A stretch of DNA of 64,000 bases from Cymbidium sinense. Taxonomy: Eukaryota > Streptophyta > Magnoliopsida > Asparagales > Orchidaceae. Numbering within the stretch: position 1 is the stretch's first letter; each line of letters begins with the position of its first letter. Under the pieces are notes generated by a model that saw only the letters and a program-made list of their open reading frames with translations, made no database searches and was not told where the DNA came from. The translations under genes and the position numbers were made by a program. The stretch covers positions 148,993,834-149,057,833 of the forward strand of contig CM038217.1 in NCBI GenBank assembly GCA_021442155.1, in the 5' to 3' direction. Shown here piece after piece: positions 1 to 14,600 of this stretch.

Positions 1-1426
1 ATTGTAACATTTAATTAACTCAATATTCAATCATTTTAATATTTAATTACATCATCTAGATTAACTCTGGTCGAACCGTCAAATATGAAACCTCACATTC
101 TTCTGGTTCTTTATCCGATCTGATTTTTACAACCTTGCCTTTAATCAATTTTTTATTGCTTCTTTCGATTGTTGAATTGATTGAATTGCATGGCCTTTTA
201 TCTAGCTACATTATTCTTTCTATAGATATAACCTTCATTCTAACTTCTTTAATAGATTTAACTAGGAATAATTTCAACCTCTATTGGATCTCTTCATGAA
301 GTCTTATAATAAAACTTCATAAAAAATAATATTTGATGAAAAGGCATATCACTTGAATTCAATAGTATGTCACTAGGCTGACAACTCATATCTTCTATCT
401 CATTTTTTATCATTAAATTTCTTTTTCTCCTTCATGCATATTTGAATAGAACAAAGATTTGAAAATTTACCTGAAAATGAGTAAAGTGGTATAAATATAA
501 AGAGGATACCCTTTGCTCGACTCTAGATATCATCAATTGAGAATATGTTAGAAAACTAGGGTTAACTCTTAAGGTTTAGTGGAGTAGTTGAGGGTTTTTG
601 AAATTAGGTAATGAGCTAGAAAGTATATAGTTAAAAGAGTTCAATTAAATCAACAAAGTACTACTCCAAATAAATATTTAACTATACTTAGGACCAATTT
701 TTCCTTGACCTAGTTAGCTAAGCTAAGTGGGACCTTTAAGGTCATGGTTACCTAAGCTAAGTGAGACTCATTTTTCCTTGAACTAGTTCTAAACCTATAT
801 TATTACCCCCTTGACTTGGTAGAGATGATCACAAGTAAAGTGGAAGCTTCACCTAAAATATATACTTCAGGTGATTTGGTAGTTGTTTCAACTCTAATGT
901 TGATCGTTGCTCCACCGATGAGATTGGTTATAGCTCAATAACTCGTTAATCCACCACCACATTAGTTTGTGTGATAACATTTATAATCAAGTTAAAGATA
1001 TACTGTATATAATTGCAAAAGAAAAATAGATCTCTAAAACCTCCACCACTTGTCAACCTTATTAACATTCATCGCATTGTCAAAGTACGTAAATCTAGCT
1101 CCGCATCCAACTTAAAAGGAGGTGGGTATCTAACTGGGAGTTAGTCTTCATTAGCAACTGGACTTTCCCCTTCATCATCAATATCCTCAGGTAATCAAAA
1201 ATTCCTAGAATCCATTCTCCTGATCTATAATTGCCCATATTTGAGCCATTTGGTTTATAATAGTTTCCAATATTTCTTCAATTTTTGACATTTTAGCACT
1301 AGTCTCTATTAAAGAGTTGCTTTCCCCTTGCATGATGGTTGTTACTACCCTCTAAGTAGCTAGGTAATTGCTTATGGTTGTTCATGTCTTAAATAATTTT
1401 TTGCTACACGCCTTCTAGAATTGAAT
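1..1426. other. AT-rich non-coding stretch, possible gag remnant
   Basis: I see no intact gene here. On the minus strand around 1190-1350 a short reading frame (start near MQGESNSLIETSAKMSKIEE) resembles the N-terminal coiled-coil part of plant retrotransposon gag proteins, but it is too short and unsupported to assign. Around 690-790 a short phrase containing TAAGCTAAGTG is repeated, each time close to TTTTTCCTTGA. The stretch may belong to the SEC8 intron downstream of its last recognised exon, or lie past a truncation of that gene. Confidence 0.3.
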
Positions 1427-1990
1427 TATGGAGGTCAACTTTGAATTAAGGTTTTAGTTAGATCTAAACCTTATGGATGTAATTTTAGTTGTAAGTTTTA
1501 GTGGTAGTGTTGTGACTTTAGGTGATCAGTCATTAATAAGAGTGAGGATTTCTTTAAAACTATTGTTCAAAATGATGGTGAAATAGATGGAGATATTATT
1601 AGTAAATTCAAGTTGGATAGTTGAAGTGGAGGAATACATCTGGCCTATTATGTGATAGAAAAGTTCCACTTAAGAAAATTTTATAAGATGGTGGTACCCA
1701 ATGACTTATATAAATGTTGGCCATAAAAAATTAAACCAAGTTAAATTATTACAGATGAGGATGCTTAGGTGGATGAGGCTTTACCCTTGAGATAGAATGC
1801 AAAATGAGTATGTTCAAAAGTTAGTACTCGATTGATAGATTAGAAAATACCAGATGGTTTCATCGTCAAACCATAATAGGTGAGAAATTCGATTTCTTTT
1901 TAAAAGGATAAACCTAAAGACTTGGTTAAGATGTAAAAATGATCTACAAGATAAATAAAATTTGAGGGAAAATAAATGATCATATGACCA
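1427..1990 (+). mobile_element. 3' fragment of an RTE-type LINE
   Basis: This stretch is homologous to the 3' part of the two LINE copies at 14.2-14.8 kb and 16.1-16.8 kb. It shares phrases such as TTATGGAGGTCAAC, AATGATGGTGAAATAGATGG and GACTTGGTTAAGATGTA in the same order. It covers the region after the reverse transcriptase core. It has no (TTG)n tail, no long open frame and no target duplication that I can see, so it is a dead, doubly truncated copy. The homology is read directly from the sequence; the RTE assignment rests on the longer copies. Confidence 0.7.
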
Positions 1991-1999
1991 CTAAATGAT

Positions 2000-4900
2000 T
2001 AAAATTATGTTAACAACAATGAACTGGATGCAAATGAAATCCTCCTTTGACCAAGTCCTTCCATGTGGATCTACAAAATGTTTGGGTGTTGCAGTAAGGT
2101 TGCATCACTCACCACAAATAAAGGATGAGGAACAAACTTTCGAAATAATAAGATCTCATAATATTGCCCATAATCATTCAAATGTTCATACCAAGTGGGT
2201 CTCCAAAAGGTTTACAAGAAAAAGAGCCAATGAAAGGTTCACATAATAATGGGGAAAAATACCAATCTACAGACTTAATACTAAAATATTGAACTAAATT
2301 AAAAAAGTAATACAAAACCATGCCAATGTTTTGATACAAAAACCACTTTTCTCTAATGAAAATTTTCCAATTACTCTTTGCTTCATCCTTCCAAATACCT
2401 TGGATTCCTCATTAATTTCCATAAAAATAATGAACTCAATTTTATTTTCTTTTCTACTTTTGTGAAAAGGATACCATCTCAATTTAATTATTTCCCTCTA
2501 CAGATGAGTCAATAACCAGGGGAGAAAAAAATAATTGAAACTAATGACTGGAAGTAGCATGAATAATGATTTAAGAAGACCTCAATGCTCGTAACAAGAA
2601 CAGAGTTTGAGGAGAAACTCATGTTAATCTAAAAAGCATTGAGCTTGCATTACAAGTATTGAGGATAAATAGAAAAGAGAAAGAAAATAGCTAAAAAATT
2701 TTGAAGAATAAATTAAATTTGTAAATTTTAACGGATCAAAATCTCTATCAAATAGGATAATAATCACTAAATTTAAATCAAAACTAATCTAGAATGAATA
2801 AGAATGCATAGAAATAACTTATATCCTTAAGCCCAAATTTAAAGTATGAATAGTAGATCAACTTTTGCATTTCAAGAAAACCAAATTACATTAAAAAGAA
2901 AGCAACTAAACTTCATAAATTTTCAGGATTGACCTACATTTTTAGGAGTTGATAAATATCATTTAAATATAAACCAACAATTCAAATAATTGTTAGCCAT
3001 ACATCAATTCGGAAAGTTATTTAGGTCCATTTCTCAATATTAATTTCTCTTGTCTATAAGTCTTTCTTCGTGCACCAAAATCTATACTCAAATCAGAAAA
3101 TGTTGGCCAATCATGACTCCTTGGGTTGATTGATCTATCATGGAGTGGAAAACACCTTGGAGACCTTCGGTTGGCCACAATAGATATGCTAATCACTGGT
3201 TGTTGCTTCGCTATATTTTTCATCTCATTTGACCGCTTGCAGTTATGCTTGCAGCATGCTTTTGGGTATTGGTTGTCCTCGGTTTTGGATGATGTATCAT
3301 GGCAGATATTATTCACTAGTCATTCACATGAAATGAAATTTATTTTTTATGAAGTATGGCTCCACATTTTTCGGTAAGATTTCTGGGTTCAGTGGAATCA
3401 GCAGTTTGTATTTTGCTTCAAAGAAGCCTCCTTAGGTTCTCTGGGTAATGGTGATAACTGATATACCTTTCTCAGGCCAATATCCTTGATCTTTCTGTGC
3501 ATGGCTAAGCCATATTAGCTGTGTTGTTACCAGTTTATATGGCTCATTGTAGAGCTATTCTTTCAATGTACTTACCACTACTTCCAGGAAAGTAGAAGTG
3601 CATCACTTTAGCACAATTTTCAATAAACTTAACTATTGACTCAACTCCAAAGAAAACAGGAAATCAAGATTTGCAATTGAGAAGTTACCTATCAGCCAAT
3701 TGAAAATTCATTATCGAGGATGACTCAGAATTATCTATATAAATGAAATTTGATGAAAAGAAAAAAGAGTAAAACATCAAATTTAGCGAAAAACAAGTTT
3801 GGGGTAGTGAGTTCTTAAGATCCGAAGTGAAATTGCAACCATGGGTAATTCCCTGACCAATCTCCCATTAAACTGAAGAGTATCAAACGCAAAGAGGCTC
3901 CATTTTTCCTGATTACCCAATTGGAAGAACGCAAGATTCTGAACCTCTGCTAACCTAAACATTAATCAGTCATCTACTGAACAGCATACTGAAAAAACAA
4001 GGGTGCAAAGCACATAAGGTAGAGTATATTGTAAAATCCATTAGGAAAGTTAAGAAGCTAAGTTACATGCATGAGTTGGGAAATTCACTTAACCAAGAAC
4101 TAACAGATGCATTTGATGGTAGCTCAATAATTTAATGAATAGAGATTAATTATGTTCATTTACTAAACTAAGTGCGCAATACAATTTATAAATCTTGATA
4201 AATTTAAAACAAAAGTCATGATAGGCTAGCTTGATTATTTAAGGTCAGAAACATGCTGATTTGTCGTTCAACAAATAGACAGATAAGCTTGATACAATTC
4301 TTGAGCCATTTGGCTAGCAACTTTTAAATGAATCAACTAATGTTTGTATAGTGCTTCTTTTCTTCATCTATAATATAAGAAAACGTTTAATCAAATCTAG
4401 CATTTAAAAAAAATAATACCAATTAGATTAGGTCAAGCCTAATAAACAAAAAATGAAAACATTTATGCTAGGGCATGATGCAATCTAACTAATCATTTAG
4501 TCAATCTCAATTCAAGAAACAATTAATTAAGTTCAATACATGCTATACTCTGCCCAAAGCTCAATCAAATACTAAATGAATACAGTTGAATAATGATTTG
4601 ATTGTTGAGTCATGTTGGAGCATAGCTGAGCTAGAAAAACTTTAAAATAAATATAAGTTTCAGTAATGAATTGCTCCACTTACCTCAACTTTTTTACAAC
4701 TTGAATTACATGTAACATTCAAGCATTATCAGAAGATTACTTAGTGTTTGCATCTTATAGGTTTAGATATATTGGCTCTACTGTACAGAATAATAGGGAC
4801 ATATAATAAGTAATGGAATTAAAGTTGGGTGATGCAAATGAAAACGCAGCTTAAGGTGCCTGCAAAAACGATAAGTTGGCAATAAATAATCTGTTTCTGG

Positions 4901-5511
4901 AATAGCGCCTACTTAGGACAAGCTTGTAGAAATTATCTTGGTTTGGAAATGTAAAAAAGGAAAGCAAAAGATGCAACAATAGGCATATAACTTAAATACA
5001 ACCGCCTGAAAAGGCATACGCAAAAAAAGGGATGGAGAAAAAAATAACTTTGATATATTTGTGAATAAAAAATTTCATAAAATAAACATCATATGCCGAT
5101 GATAACAATCATGGTCATGAAATTCAACCTAATGTGGATTCGTACAAAATAAATGTAATCCTCCATCCTAAGTATTTTTGAATCCTAAAGTATGATCTTG
5201 GTTTAACACTTTGTGACTCGGTAACTACATTTTGCATTATTTAACCAAACATATTATAGGATAATCATGAATATTGTGTTGAAGAGTAATGTTTCGATTT
5301 AAGGCGTTGCAAATAACATCATAATAAAAATCAGAATTTCAATTATATTTTCTATTATATAAAATGCTCTATTAATTAAAATCTAGAAAAATACTAGTCA
5401 TGACTTGGGTGCATGGATCACAAGCGCAACTAAGTCAAGGTATAAAATAACATGGTAAAAAAACGTGCATCCATGTCATAAGTATTTGGATCATCGTGTT
5501 TCAAAGCCTAC
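2000..5511. other. AT-rich region below the last recognised SEC8 exon
   Basis: This should be SEC8 intron 6 if the gene continues. I searched by eye on the minus strand for the next conserved SEC8 blocks and did not find them. A less AT-rich patch at about 3020-3640 holds overlapping open frames on both strands (99 codons minus, 83 codons plus). Neither resembles a family I know. It may be an old unrecognised exon, a gene fragment or chance. Confidence 0.3.
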
Positions 5512-5691
5512 CCTCCATCAATAGAAATGGTTCTAAAAGAACCATCACCAAACGCTGAACCGCCTAAGTGATTATCAGCCTTTGTTGATCTGGTTCTCTT
5601 AGAAATTGGATGTGAACTGCTTACTGAAAATGCAACAGCAGATGTTGTTGGTGCTCCGTCATCCTTCTCTAGCACGTTTAAGCTAGCTGAG
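5512..5691 (-). CDS. SEC8: SEC8 coding exon 6 (last one found)
   Basis: 180 nt, acceptor GTGCAG and donor GTAGGC. It encodes SASLNVLEKDDGAPTTSAVA, then a Ser/Arg-rich low-conservation linker ending SIDGG. It ends two bases into a codon, so a further exon is required. Confidence 0.88.
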
Positions 5692-8600
5692 CTGCACAGA
5701 ACAAATAGTTTTACAAAAATAAGAGTCAATATAATTCAGGAACTTCTGACCAGCGGTCAATTGAATGATTTTGAACCCAAATAATGCTCAAAGTATTACA
5801 ATATAAAACACTAAAGGTATCACGAGAACAAGAAAGGTTAGGTAAAAGTATACAAAATCATGGACAAAATTATGTTGAAAAACCATACACTGGATGAAGA
5901 AAGAATAATAAAAAACATTACAAATGCATCAAATAGGAATTACATCAAAAGAACACTAAGTTGATATATGTATGCTACAATATCATTAAACTAAGGTACC
6001 TGTATTCACCCTTGTTGTAAAGATGACTCTGTAAATCTTCCAAAACTTTATAGAAAAGCACCCCACGTAACTTGGATAATTCTGATCGAACATCTTGAAG
6101 AGCACCAACCTACGAAGTTACCTTCAAATGAGTGTTATCTAGATTATTAATTCCAAGAAAGACAGAATGAAAATATAGAAGGATGAGTCATGAGTAGTTC
6201 TTAAACAAATAGCAATCAAAATCAGGTACAGATCTTTAGATGCATGTACTGTAGGTATGATGCTGCCTCAATCACACTATGGTGTTGAGAACATCACAGG
6301 CTTGGAGAAATAGTATCTTATAACAAGATACTTCAGAAGTTGAAGTTTCCCAATACGCACTTTAGGGACTGTTTGGATGCCTAAAAAAGGAATGCAGTAT
6401 AAAATTAATGTAATGTATTTGGATTACTTTAAAATGTTTGGTTGAAAACTCTATAAATACATGAATTTATCTTTTTTTTTGTTTGGTAGAATAAATGTAA
6501 TGTGAAGTATTTTTGGGGTTATGGGTGGTGGTGGTGGCGGCTGACTCGGCAACCGGTGGCTGACCGGCTGATGATGACGTGAAGTGGCCGTATGGCGGCG
6601 ACAATACTTACATACGGTGTATTTGGAATTCACCCAAATTGAGCGAATTCCAAATACACCAAAATTGGCTCTTCCAATGTATTCTAAATACATCACACTA
6701 CTTTAAAATTTTATTTTGCACCATGCCAAACACACAAAAAGTTAAAATCCCCTGCATTTACTTTACACTCAAAATTCATCAAATCAAACAACCCATAAAT
6801 AACAGATCTAGCCTTTTGAAAAAAAAAATGCCTCTGATTGTTCATATTTTTTATAACAAAAGACAAGTTACATGTTTGCTGTAACAAGTAATTAAAAATC
6901 TAGAGATTAGACATTATTTGACAAATAATACAAATCAACAGTATCAAAGATAAAAAATGAAGAATGTGTTCATACAAAGGCTTCTTTTTATATTTTTCTA
7001 TTTCTATTAAAAAATTTTAAAAGCTACTTTCTCAACCACGGTTCCTAGTCTTCTCCAAAAACAAAACAAAACAAAAAATTAAAATTTTGAGGGAAAAAAG
7101 TTCAAAATTTTTCTGGTAGTTTTTTACAGCCACAAAACAATTAAAAAGCTGCTCCAAATGAGACCTACATGAGCATACTGTAAAAGTAAATAATTTTTAA
7201 CAAAATAGTTTATACCAGAAACCCAATTAGATGACAAAGCAAACATTAAATCCTTTAAAGTACATCAATTGTCATATAGCAATGCAGGAAAAGCATTTCA
7301 TTAAGTTAACAAAAGAGTTTTGAGTGCCAACAAAAGCTTTTAGCCGATAGATCATAACAGTAAAGTAAATCATTCATGGTTTAAAAGTCTATGAAATTGG
7401 ACATTATATCCTGAATCATTTTGGTAAGTACTATAAATTAAATGCATCAAACTGATTATTAAAACTTAAGGCTTTATTTATTAATGTATTGCAGTTCTTG
7501 TGCTGCTTAATATGAAATAAGTCTTAGTACTACCAAAGATATTGACAAATAACATCTCAAATGCGAGGGCCATGGTCATGAAACAAAGAAGATGCACGTG
7601 CAACACAATGCTTTCCATCACAAGTTTCTCAATGTATATCAAAATTTGTGTTTTGTAGGATCTTTAAAAAACAAAGCAACAGAAAAGTATTACAAAGGAG
7701 GGCCTTAAACAAATCCAAGCATTAATAAACAAACAACCTAGGGCATGACTAATAATACCAACCACTTGAAGACCTTCCCTCTCAAGTATCAATGATGACT
7801 GAACATGCAATTGAACAGCAGCATACAGTTGCTTTTCTGCAATAAGCTTCTCAATTCGAAGGGACCTGCCAAGATGTATATCTATTAGCATTTGTAGATA
7901 TTAAATTATATGGCTGTTCGGTTCACCAAAATAAAATAATTATTTACATCAATCATCTACTTAAAATACCAAGTCAATTTTGATTTCATTACCTAACCGG
8001 TTTTGAAACTACTATTAAATACTGCATAAACTATAAACAGGCTTAAAAATTGAATTTTCATAAACATAGAACCCTAACAAGTTTGGACCAACGACAAACA
8101 CTATACATGAATTTCCATGTACTGATAGGAACAAATAAATTACATGGGATATGTAAAAAGTATGGGAATTATAATTATGCTAGGTTTTTCCTTATTCTGT
8201 TCTTTCATTTCCTCTAAGGATTAGTATAAATTTAGTAAATTTCTTTCTTTTCTTTTTTATTTCTTTAATTTAACACAAAGCCAACCATGCTTTTTAGATA
8301 GTAAGTTGAAAAAAGCTTTCATAACAAAACAGATTTAAATCATTCATCCCTCATATTGTGTAATTAAGGTTTGATCCGTATGAAATGCAATCAGGGACGT
8401 CAACTGCCTCAAGCTGTTGATCCCAAGAAGATCCTCAATGTTCTCATTAATTGGTAAATTCTCCAATGATCTTGAACCCATTAAACTTCAATAGAACTGA
8501 CCACAACATCACTTCCAGCCATTCTCGTAATCCTAAAACTTTCACTTTTATACAAAATTTCAATCAAGAAAACGAGAAAAGAAACACAAATGTAGAGGAT

Positions 8601-11600
8601 GATGATTGGTATAAAAAGTAAAAACACTTGAGCACTATTAGCACCGACCCAAAAAACTAAAAGGGAGTTCAAAAGTATTTGCTAAGGCTTATATATAAGA
8701 AAGTAGATAAAATAATGCTTGAAGGTACTAAGAACTCACTTCAAACTGAAGTGTCTCTTGCTATCAAAAGTATAGAGTAGAACCTAGGAAATGACTCAAG
8801 TTGAGAAAAAAGATATAATCTTTAATATGATACCTTTAATAGGCCAATAAAAATATGAAAATTGCGACAAACTCATCGCAAGAAAACAAATTAGATCCAT
8901 CTCTCTCACCCCAAAAAATCAACACAAAATATGCTTATCAAATAAAATCGAAGGACTAAAGATAAAAAAAATTGACAATAAAGTAGCATTTCCCTGAATA
9001 AAGAATAAACAAAGTATTTTCTACAATTAGTCATTCCTAAGAGACCCTACACCTCTTCTCTTTATCCTCAAAATATAACTTTCCTCTAACTCTTTCATAT
9101 ATTAAGGGAGGTTAAGAATACATGATCATTGACTCTTAAGCTTCAAATCACTAGATATGTTTTATTCACCTATTATTATCTTATACCTCACTCAGAAATA
9201 TCAAAATTAAAATTTTGAATGGATCTCCATCCCCTATTATTGAAACAGAAAAAATTAGAATAAATTGCAGGCTATGTCTAACTTTGATTTTACATATTCT
9301 AAACCTCTCTTGCTACCTCTTATTAGTAAGTAAAACATCAAAAAAGTGCAATTTTAAAATCATTTTCTCATCTAAATCTTGTGAATTCTAAAATCAAAGA
9401 CTGGCGGAGAAGATTGACAATGCTAGCAAGCTTGGAAGCCCAAATCACTTTGTGAGAAATCCAAAGAGAGTTAACATGCTCTTGTCAGAATACTCCCCTA
9501 TCACTAAGAAATAGTAAATTATATTGTGCTATTATGGGCTAGGTCATCCTAGTTTTTTTCATACCTTAAATACTTATTTCTTTTTTAAATCTATCATCTA
9601 GATTTTTCGAAAAGATTTGCAGAGAATAGATTTAACACCTCTAACAATGCTCAATATAAAAGAATGAAAAATGAAATTTCATAACATCAATCAAAAAAAA
9701 TAGCACAACTAATGGCATTGATAAAGGTTTTTAGAGACAATTATTCTTAAATAGTTTATGCTTTAACCTCAATTTAAAACATGGGGCATTAAGACCAGCC
9801 TTACGTCCAAAGATCCAAAAAGTGGTAAACATAGAAAAATATCTAAAATAAAATCAAAGCACTACTAAGACCAAACAAAAATGAGAAAAAATGTGTACAA
9901 TAACATTCTCACCCCCAATATTTTATGGTCAGCAGTGTGAATTCGTCTTTCTTCAAGTTTATAAAGAGAACAAGATGATCTTAACTGATTTCAATTGAAC
10001 AACTTTAAAGTTGTTGGTTTTGACTTAACCCTTCACTTTTTGGCACATTCACATGACTAGCAGCTTATATGTCAGTGTTTCTTTTGCTCACAATGTTATG
10101 TAACTAATACTATCTCAATATATTGCTACCTTTAGAAATATAATTATAATTAAATTAACTGCTAAATGACAATGCACTCAAATGTCATTCGACAAAGAAT
10201 GTCATTAAAATCACACACAAAATAACAAGTACAAGATGCTTGGCTAATCTGAAAAGATGTTTAGGGCATTCATGGACATTTTACAGCCACAAGGTCATGC
10301 CAAACATATTTATTACTAAAGCCCTCAACCCAAATGTGCACTAGAAATAAGTATAGTGATCCTTTAAACTAGTAGATATAGGAATACAGAACAGTGGAAG
10401 GAATTAGAAATAGCCATATTCATATCAATAAAAGTCATGTATTTTAGATAAAATATCAATAGCGTGAAATATCAACAAAGAGCTTGAGAAACTAGGATTA
10501 TTAACGATCTCATAAAACGACATGCACGAGAGAACAATCTGTAGTATAGCACAAACCTTTGCCACACCATCAATTTGATCGAGCAGAGATAATATGTGCC
10601 GCAGTGTAAGAGATCGATACCACATTTGACGCAATTGCTTATTGCGAGAGCTTAGTCGTTTCTTTGCTTCTGCCATATCAGCTTTTAATATGGTAATACT
10701 TTCAGCAGATTCACTAAATAGTCGCAGAATCTGTACACAAATCCAGTAAGATCAGTGACATTGCTTGGAAAGGATCAAAACTGGCCACATTAGGCATATT
10801 GTAATTGAAAATAAGTCAAAAAAAAGGGTGCTACAACAAAGATGAGAAATGCATCATCAACAAACAAAAACGACACAAAACATAACAAGAAGTTAAGTGG
10901 GCATGAAAGACTAACTTGGGAGTAGTTTTGAATCGCTTTATTGAAACCATGATGATAAGAGTGAACAACTTCATCGACAACATCCTCAATAAGGTCACTT
11001 TGTTCCTTCAAGAATTGGACTTCACCCTCACGATCCCTTGACGTCAAAATATGGACCACATGAGGCAATGAGTCGAAGCGTGCAGCAGCCCAACTTTCAT
11101 CTATTCTAGATAGCCCTTCTCTCAAGTACTACAAAGTGAATATAACATCATTAAACAATGACAAAATCACTAATCAATGGCAAAATAATTATCACAAAAA
11201 GGTTATTCAATCAAAATACTTTCAACATATTGTACAAAATATTCATATTAAACTTCAAGCGGGGATGATGCAAATTTAGAGATATTGAACATGTGATTAA
11301 GACATATAAGACAATGCAGGTATCATTCTTTCATAAAATTCAAAGAGCGTACCAATTTAAGCTAAAGCTACTGGAGAGTATCATAAAATGTAATCAAAGA
11401 TCAAATAATATCATTTCTAGAAACACTACAAGAACAGCGATTACAGTTCCTAACCTAATAAGGATTTTCCATTAAATCCATGTGTGCGAAGTTCTAAATA
11501 ATTTGAATAAACTAGAAATGGAATCAGAAGATAGTTAAATGAAAATATGGATCCAAGTATGACTGAAAGAAAATACAAATGTTACTGCAAAAGTGAGATT

Positions 11601-14600
11601 GCATCCAAGATTCAAAAATATCACAAGAAATTTGCAAAAAAAAAAAAATCAAGATGCAACCTACTTTTGATGAATAAGTGGCTTCAGTTAGCAATGAGAA
11701 CTTTCTAAATCATAAAAAAATTCGCATGGAAATACATCATGCATTAAACAGTGAGGCTTCAGCAACCAAAGCTTAAGCTGCATATGATGGAATACAAAAT
11801 TTAAAAAAAAAATAGAATTAGAACTCTCGAAATATCAAAAATTAGATAAATGTTAATACAACAGTGCATTATCATTTCCTCATATGCATTTAGGACTAAA
11901 TTCCGAACACATCATAGCAAATATTGTTCAAAATGACAAAGAAAAACCTCATGATGGGTGGAAATCATCGATACAATTCTTCTAGTAGCAAGCAAAAATT
12001 CTGGATATCAACTTAAAAGGAACCTTAGATGCAATCTTAATAAGAAAACCCAGTAAGGATTTGTTCATTGAATTCCATCCAGTGGAACACCAAGGTGCTA
12101 TTTTCAACGAAGCATCATATTATTAACCAGTCAGCGTAAAACTTATCGAAATAATCATGACATGAATCCTTTAAATCATTGTGTTAATAGGTCTCTCACG
12201 AAAATGGCTGGTAACTGAATCTGATGAAAAAAATGTTAAAGCATTCGTGCCCGCGATGTTAAATAAAAGGGTTCTACATTATGGACGGATCGGGCAAAGA
12301 AGTTAGTAAACTAGAATTAAATTAGGAACTTGAAATATAGGTACTCTTATAGGTAAATTAATGGAATTAATAGAAATTATGATTCATAAAAAGATAAATA
12401 TTTTATGTATTCAAGAAACTAAATGGGTTGGGGAAAGGCCAAGATTGATAGTTTAGGTTTTAAACTTTGGTATTGAGTAAAAATCGAGAAAATGATGTAG
12501 GTGTGATTATAGATAAAAGTTTGAAGGATAATGTTATAAATATTAATAGATGTGGAGATAGAATTATAGCTTTAAAGATTATTGTTGATCTTAAGATTAT
12601 CAAATGTTATAAGTGTCTACGCTCAGTAGGTTTGGAGGTAAAAGAAATTTTTGGAATGAATTAGAGGATTAATACAAAAGATACCTCTTGAAGAAAAGTA
12701 TTTATTGGAGGAGATTTAAATGGGCGTGTTGATAGAGTGATAGAAGATTTTAAAATATAGTGGTTTATGGATTTGGGTGGTAATGAAGAAGGTATATTAA
12801 ATTTTTCTTTACATGATTTTAGTTCTTACTTTATTTAAAAAGAGATAAACATATTATTACATATAAAATGATTTAGTAAAACAGATTGATTATTTTTTTG
12901 ATAAGAAAAATAGATCGTTTAGATTGTAAAGATTGTAAAATTCCAAAAATCTAATCACGATTGATTGTTAGTTTTATATTTTAAAAGATGAAAGGTTGTA
13001 AGAGAAAATAATATTATTATCAGAATTAGATGGGACAAAAGAAATAAAATATTTTAAGAGCAAATTCTGAGAATAGAATTTGGGATGTTCATGAGGAATT
13101 AACATTATGTGGGAAAAATAAGTGAAATTAAGCGTTCTTAAAGATGTGCTTGGAGAATCAAAGGAAAGGCTTAATAAGAATAGTTGGTGGTGGAGTCGAG
13201 TGTGAAAAAAGATAAAAAATAAGTGTTATAAAACTTGATTTAGATGTAAAGAATTGGGAAAGATATAAGTAGTAGAGATTCTAAGAAAAAGATACATAAA
13301 AAAATTTACTTTTAGTGATTTATCTGATAAATTAGATCTAGAAGAAGAAAGATGTATGTATAAGTTAGAAAGATAGGAGAAGTAAACATATTGTAGTTAA
13401 GGATGAATAATAAAATCTTTTTTAGAAAAGTATATTGAAAATAGGTGGATGATTTTTTTGATAAACAAGGATTTGAAAGTCGATTGATTTTAACAGCTTA
13501 TAATACCAAAACAAAATAAAGAATTTCATTTTATCGTATTAGTAAATCTAAAGTTAGTGAAGCATTAAAGAAAATGAAATGTGAAAAAAAAGGCTGATAA
13601 TATTCAATAGAAGTGTAAAAATGTTTACGAGATTTCTTGGCTTACAAATCTTTTAATATCATTTTAAAGAAAAGAGATGTCGATAAGTGGAAAGAGTTTG
13701 TTGGTTCTATTTAAGAATAAAGGTGATGAACAAGAGTGTGCAAATTATAGAGGAATTAAGTTAATGTCATACATTAAAATTATGGGAGAGAGTAATTGAG
13801 CATAACGATGTGATACATAAGTTTCTCAATCAATTTGGTTTCATGCCGGTAGATCTACTATGGATCTTACATTTGTTATTAAGGGTTTGATGGAGAAAGC
13901 AGAGGAGGATCTACATATGATATTTATTGATTTAGAAAGCTTATGATAAAGTTTCAAGATGTTCTTTGGAGAGTTCTGAACAAAAGGAGTTAATATTGGT
14001 TATATTCAAGTCATTAAGGATATGTATACTAGAAATTTTGTTACTTGTGATTGGATTCACATTGGATTCCTATTTCAAGGATCGACTTTAAGCCTTATCT
14101 TTTACTTTAGTTATGGATGTTCTTAGGCATTTACAAGAAGATGTACCTTGGTGTATGCTTTTCATGACATTCTTCTTGTTGATAAGACTGAGAGGGAGTC
14201 CAACAAATTATGGAGGTCAACTAGAGTCTAAAGGTTTTTTTAAGTAGATCTAAGCTGAATATATGGAGTGTAATTTTAGTTGTAGAAGTTCAAATGGTAG
14301 TGTTGTGATAGGTGAACAAGTCATTAATAAGAGTGGCGTTTGAATATTTAGGCTATTGTTCATGGTGAAATAGATGGAGATGTTATTAGTAGAATTCAAG
14401 TTGGATGGTTGAAGTGGTGGAATACATCGGCTTTATTAGATAAAAGTTAGCCGAGGAAAAATTTTATAAGATGGTAGTAAGACCTGACTTATGGTGCAAA
14501 ATATTGCCAATAAAAGAAGCATAAAGACTAAGTTAAGTGTTCTGAGATGAGGATGCTTAGGTGGATGAGCTTTACTCTTAGAGATAGAATGCAAAATGAG

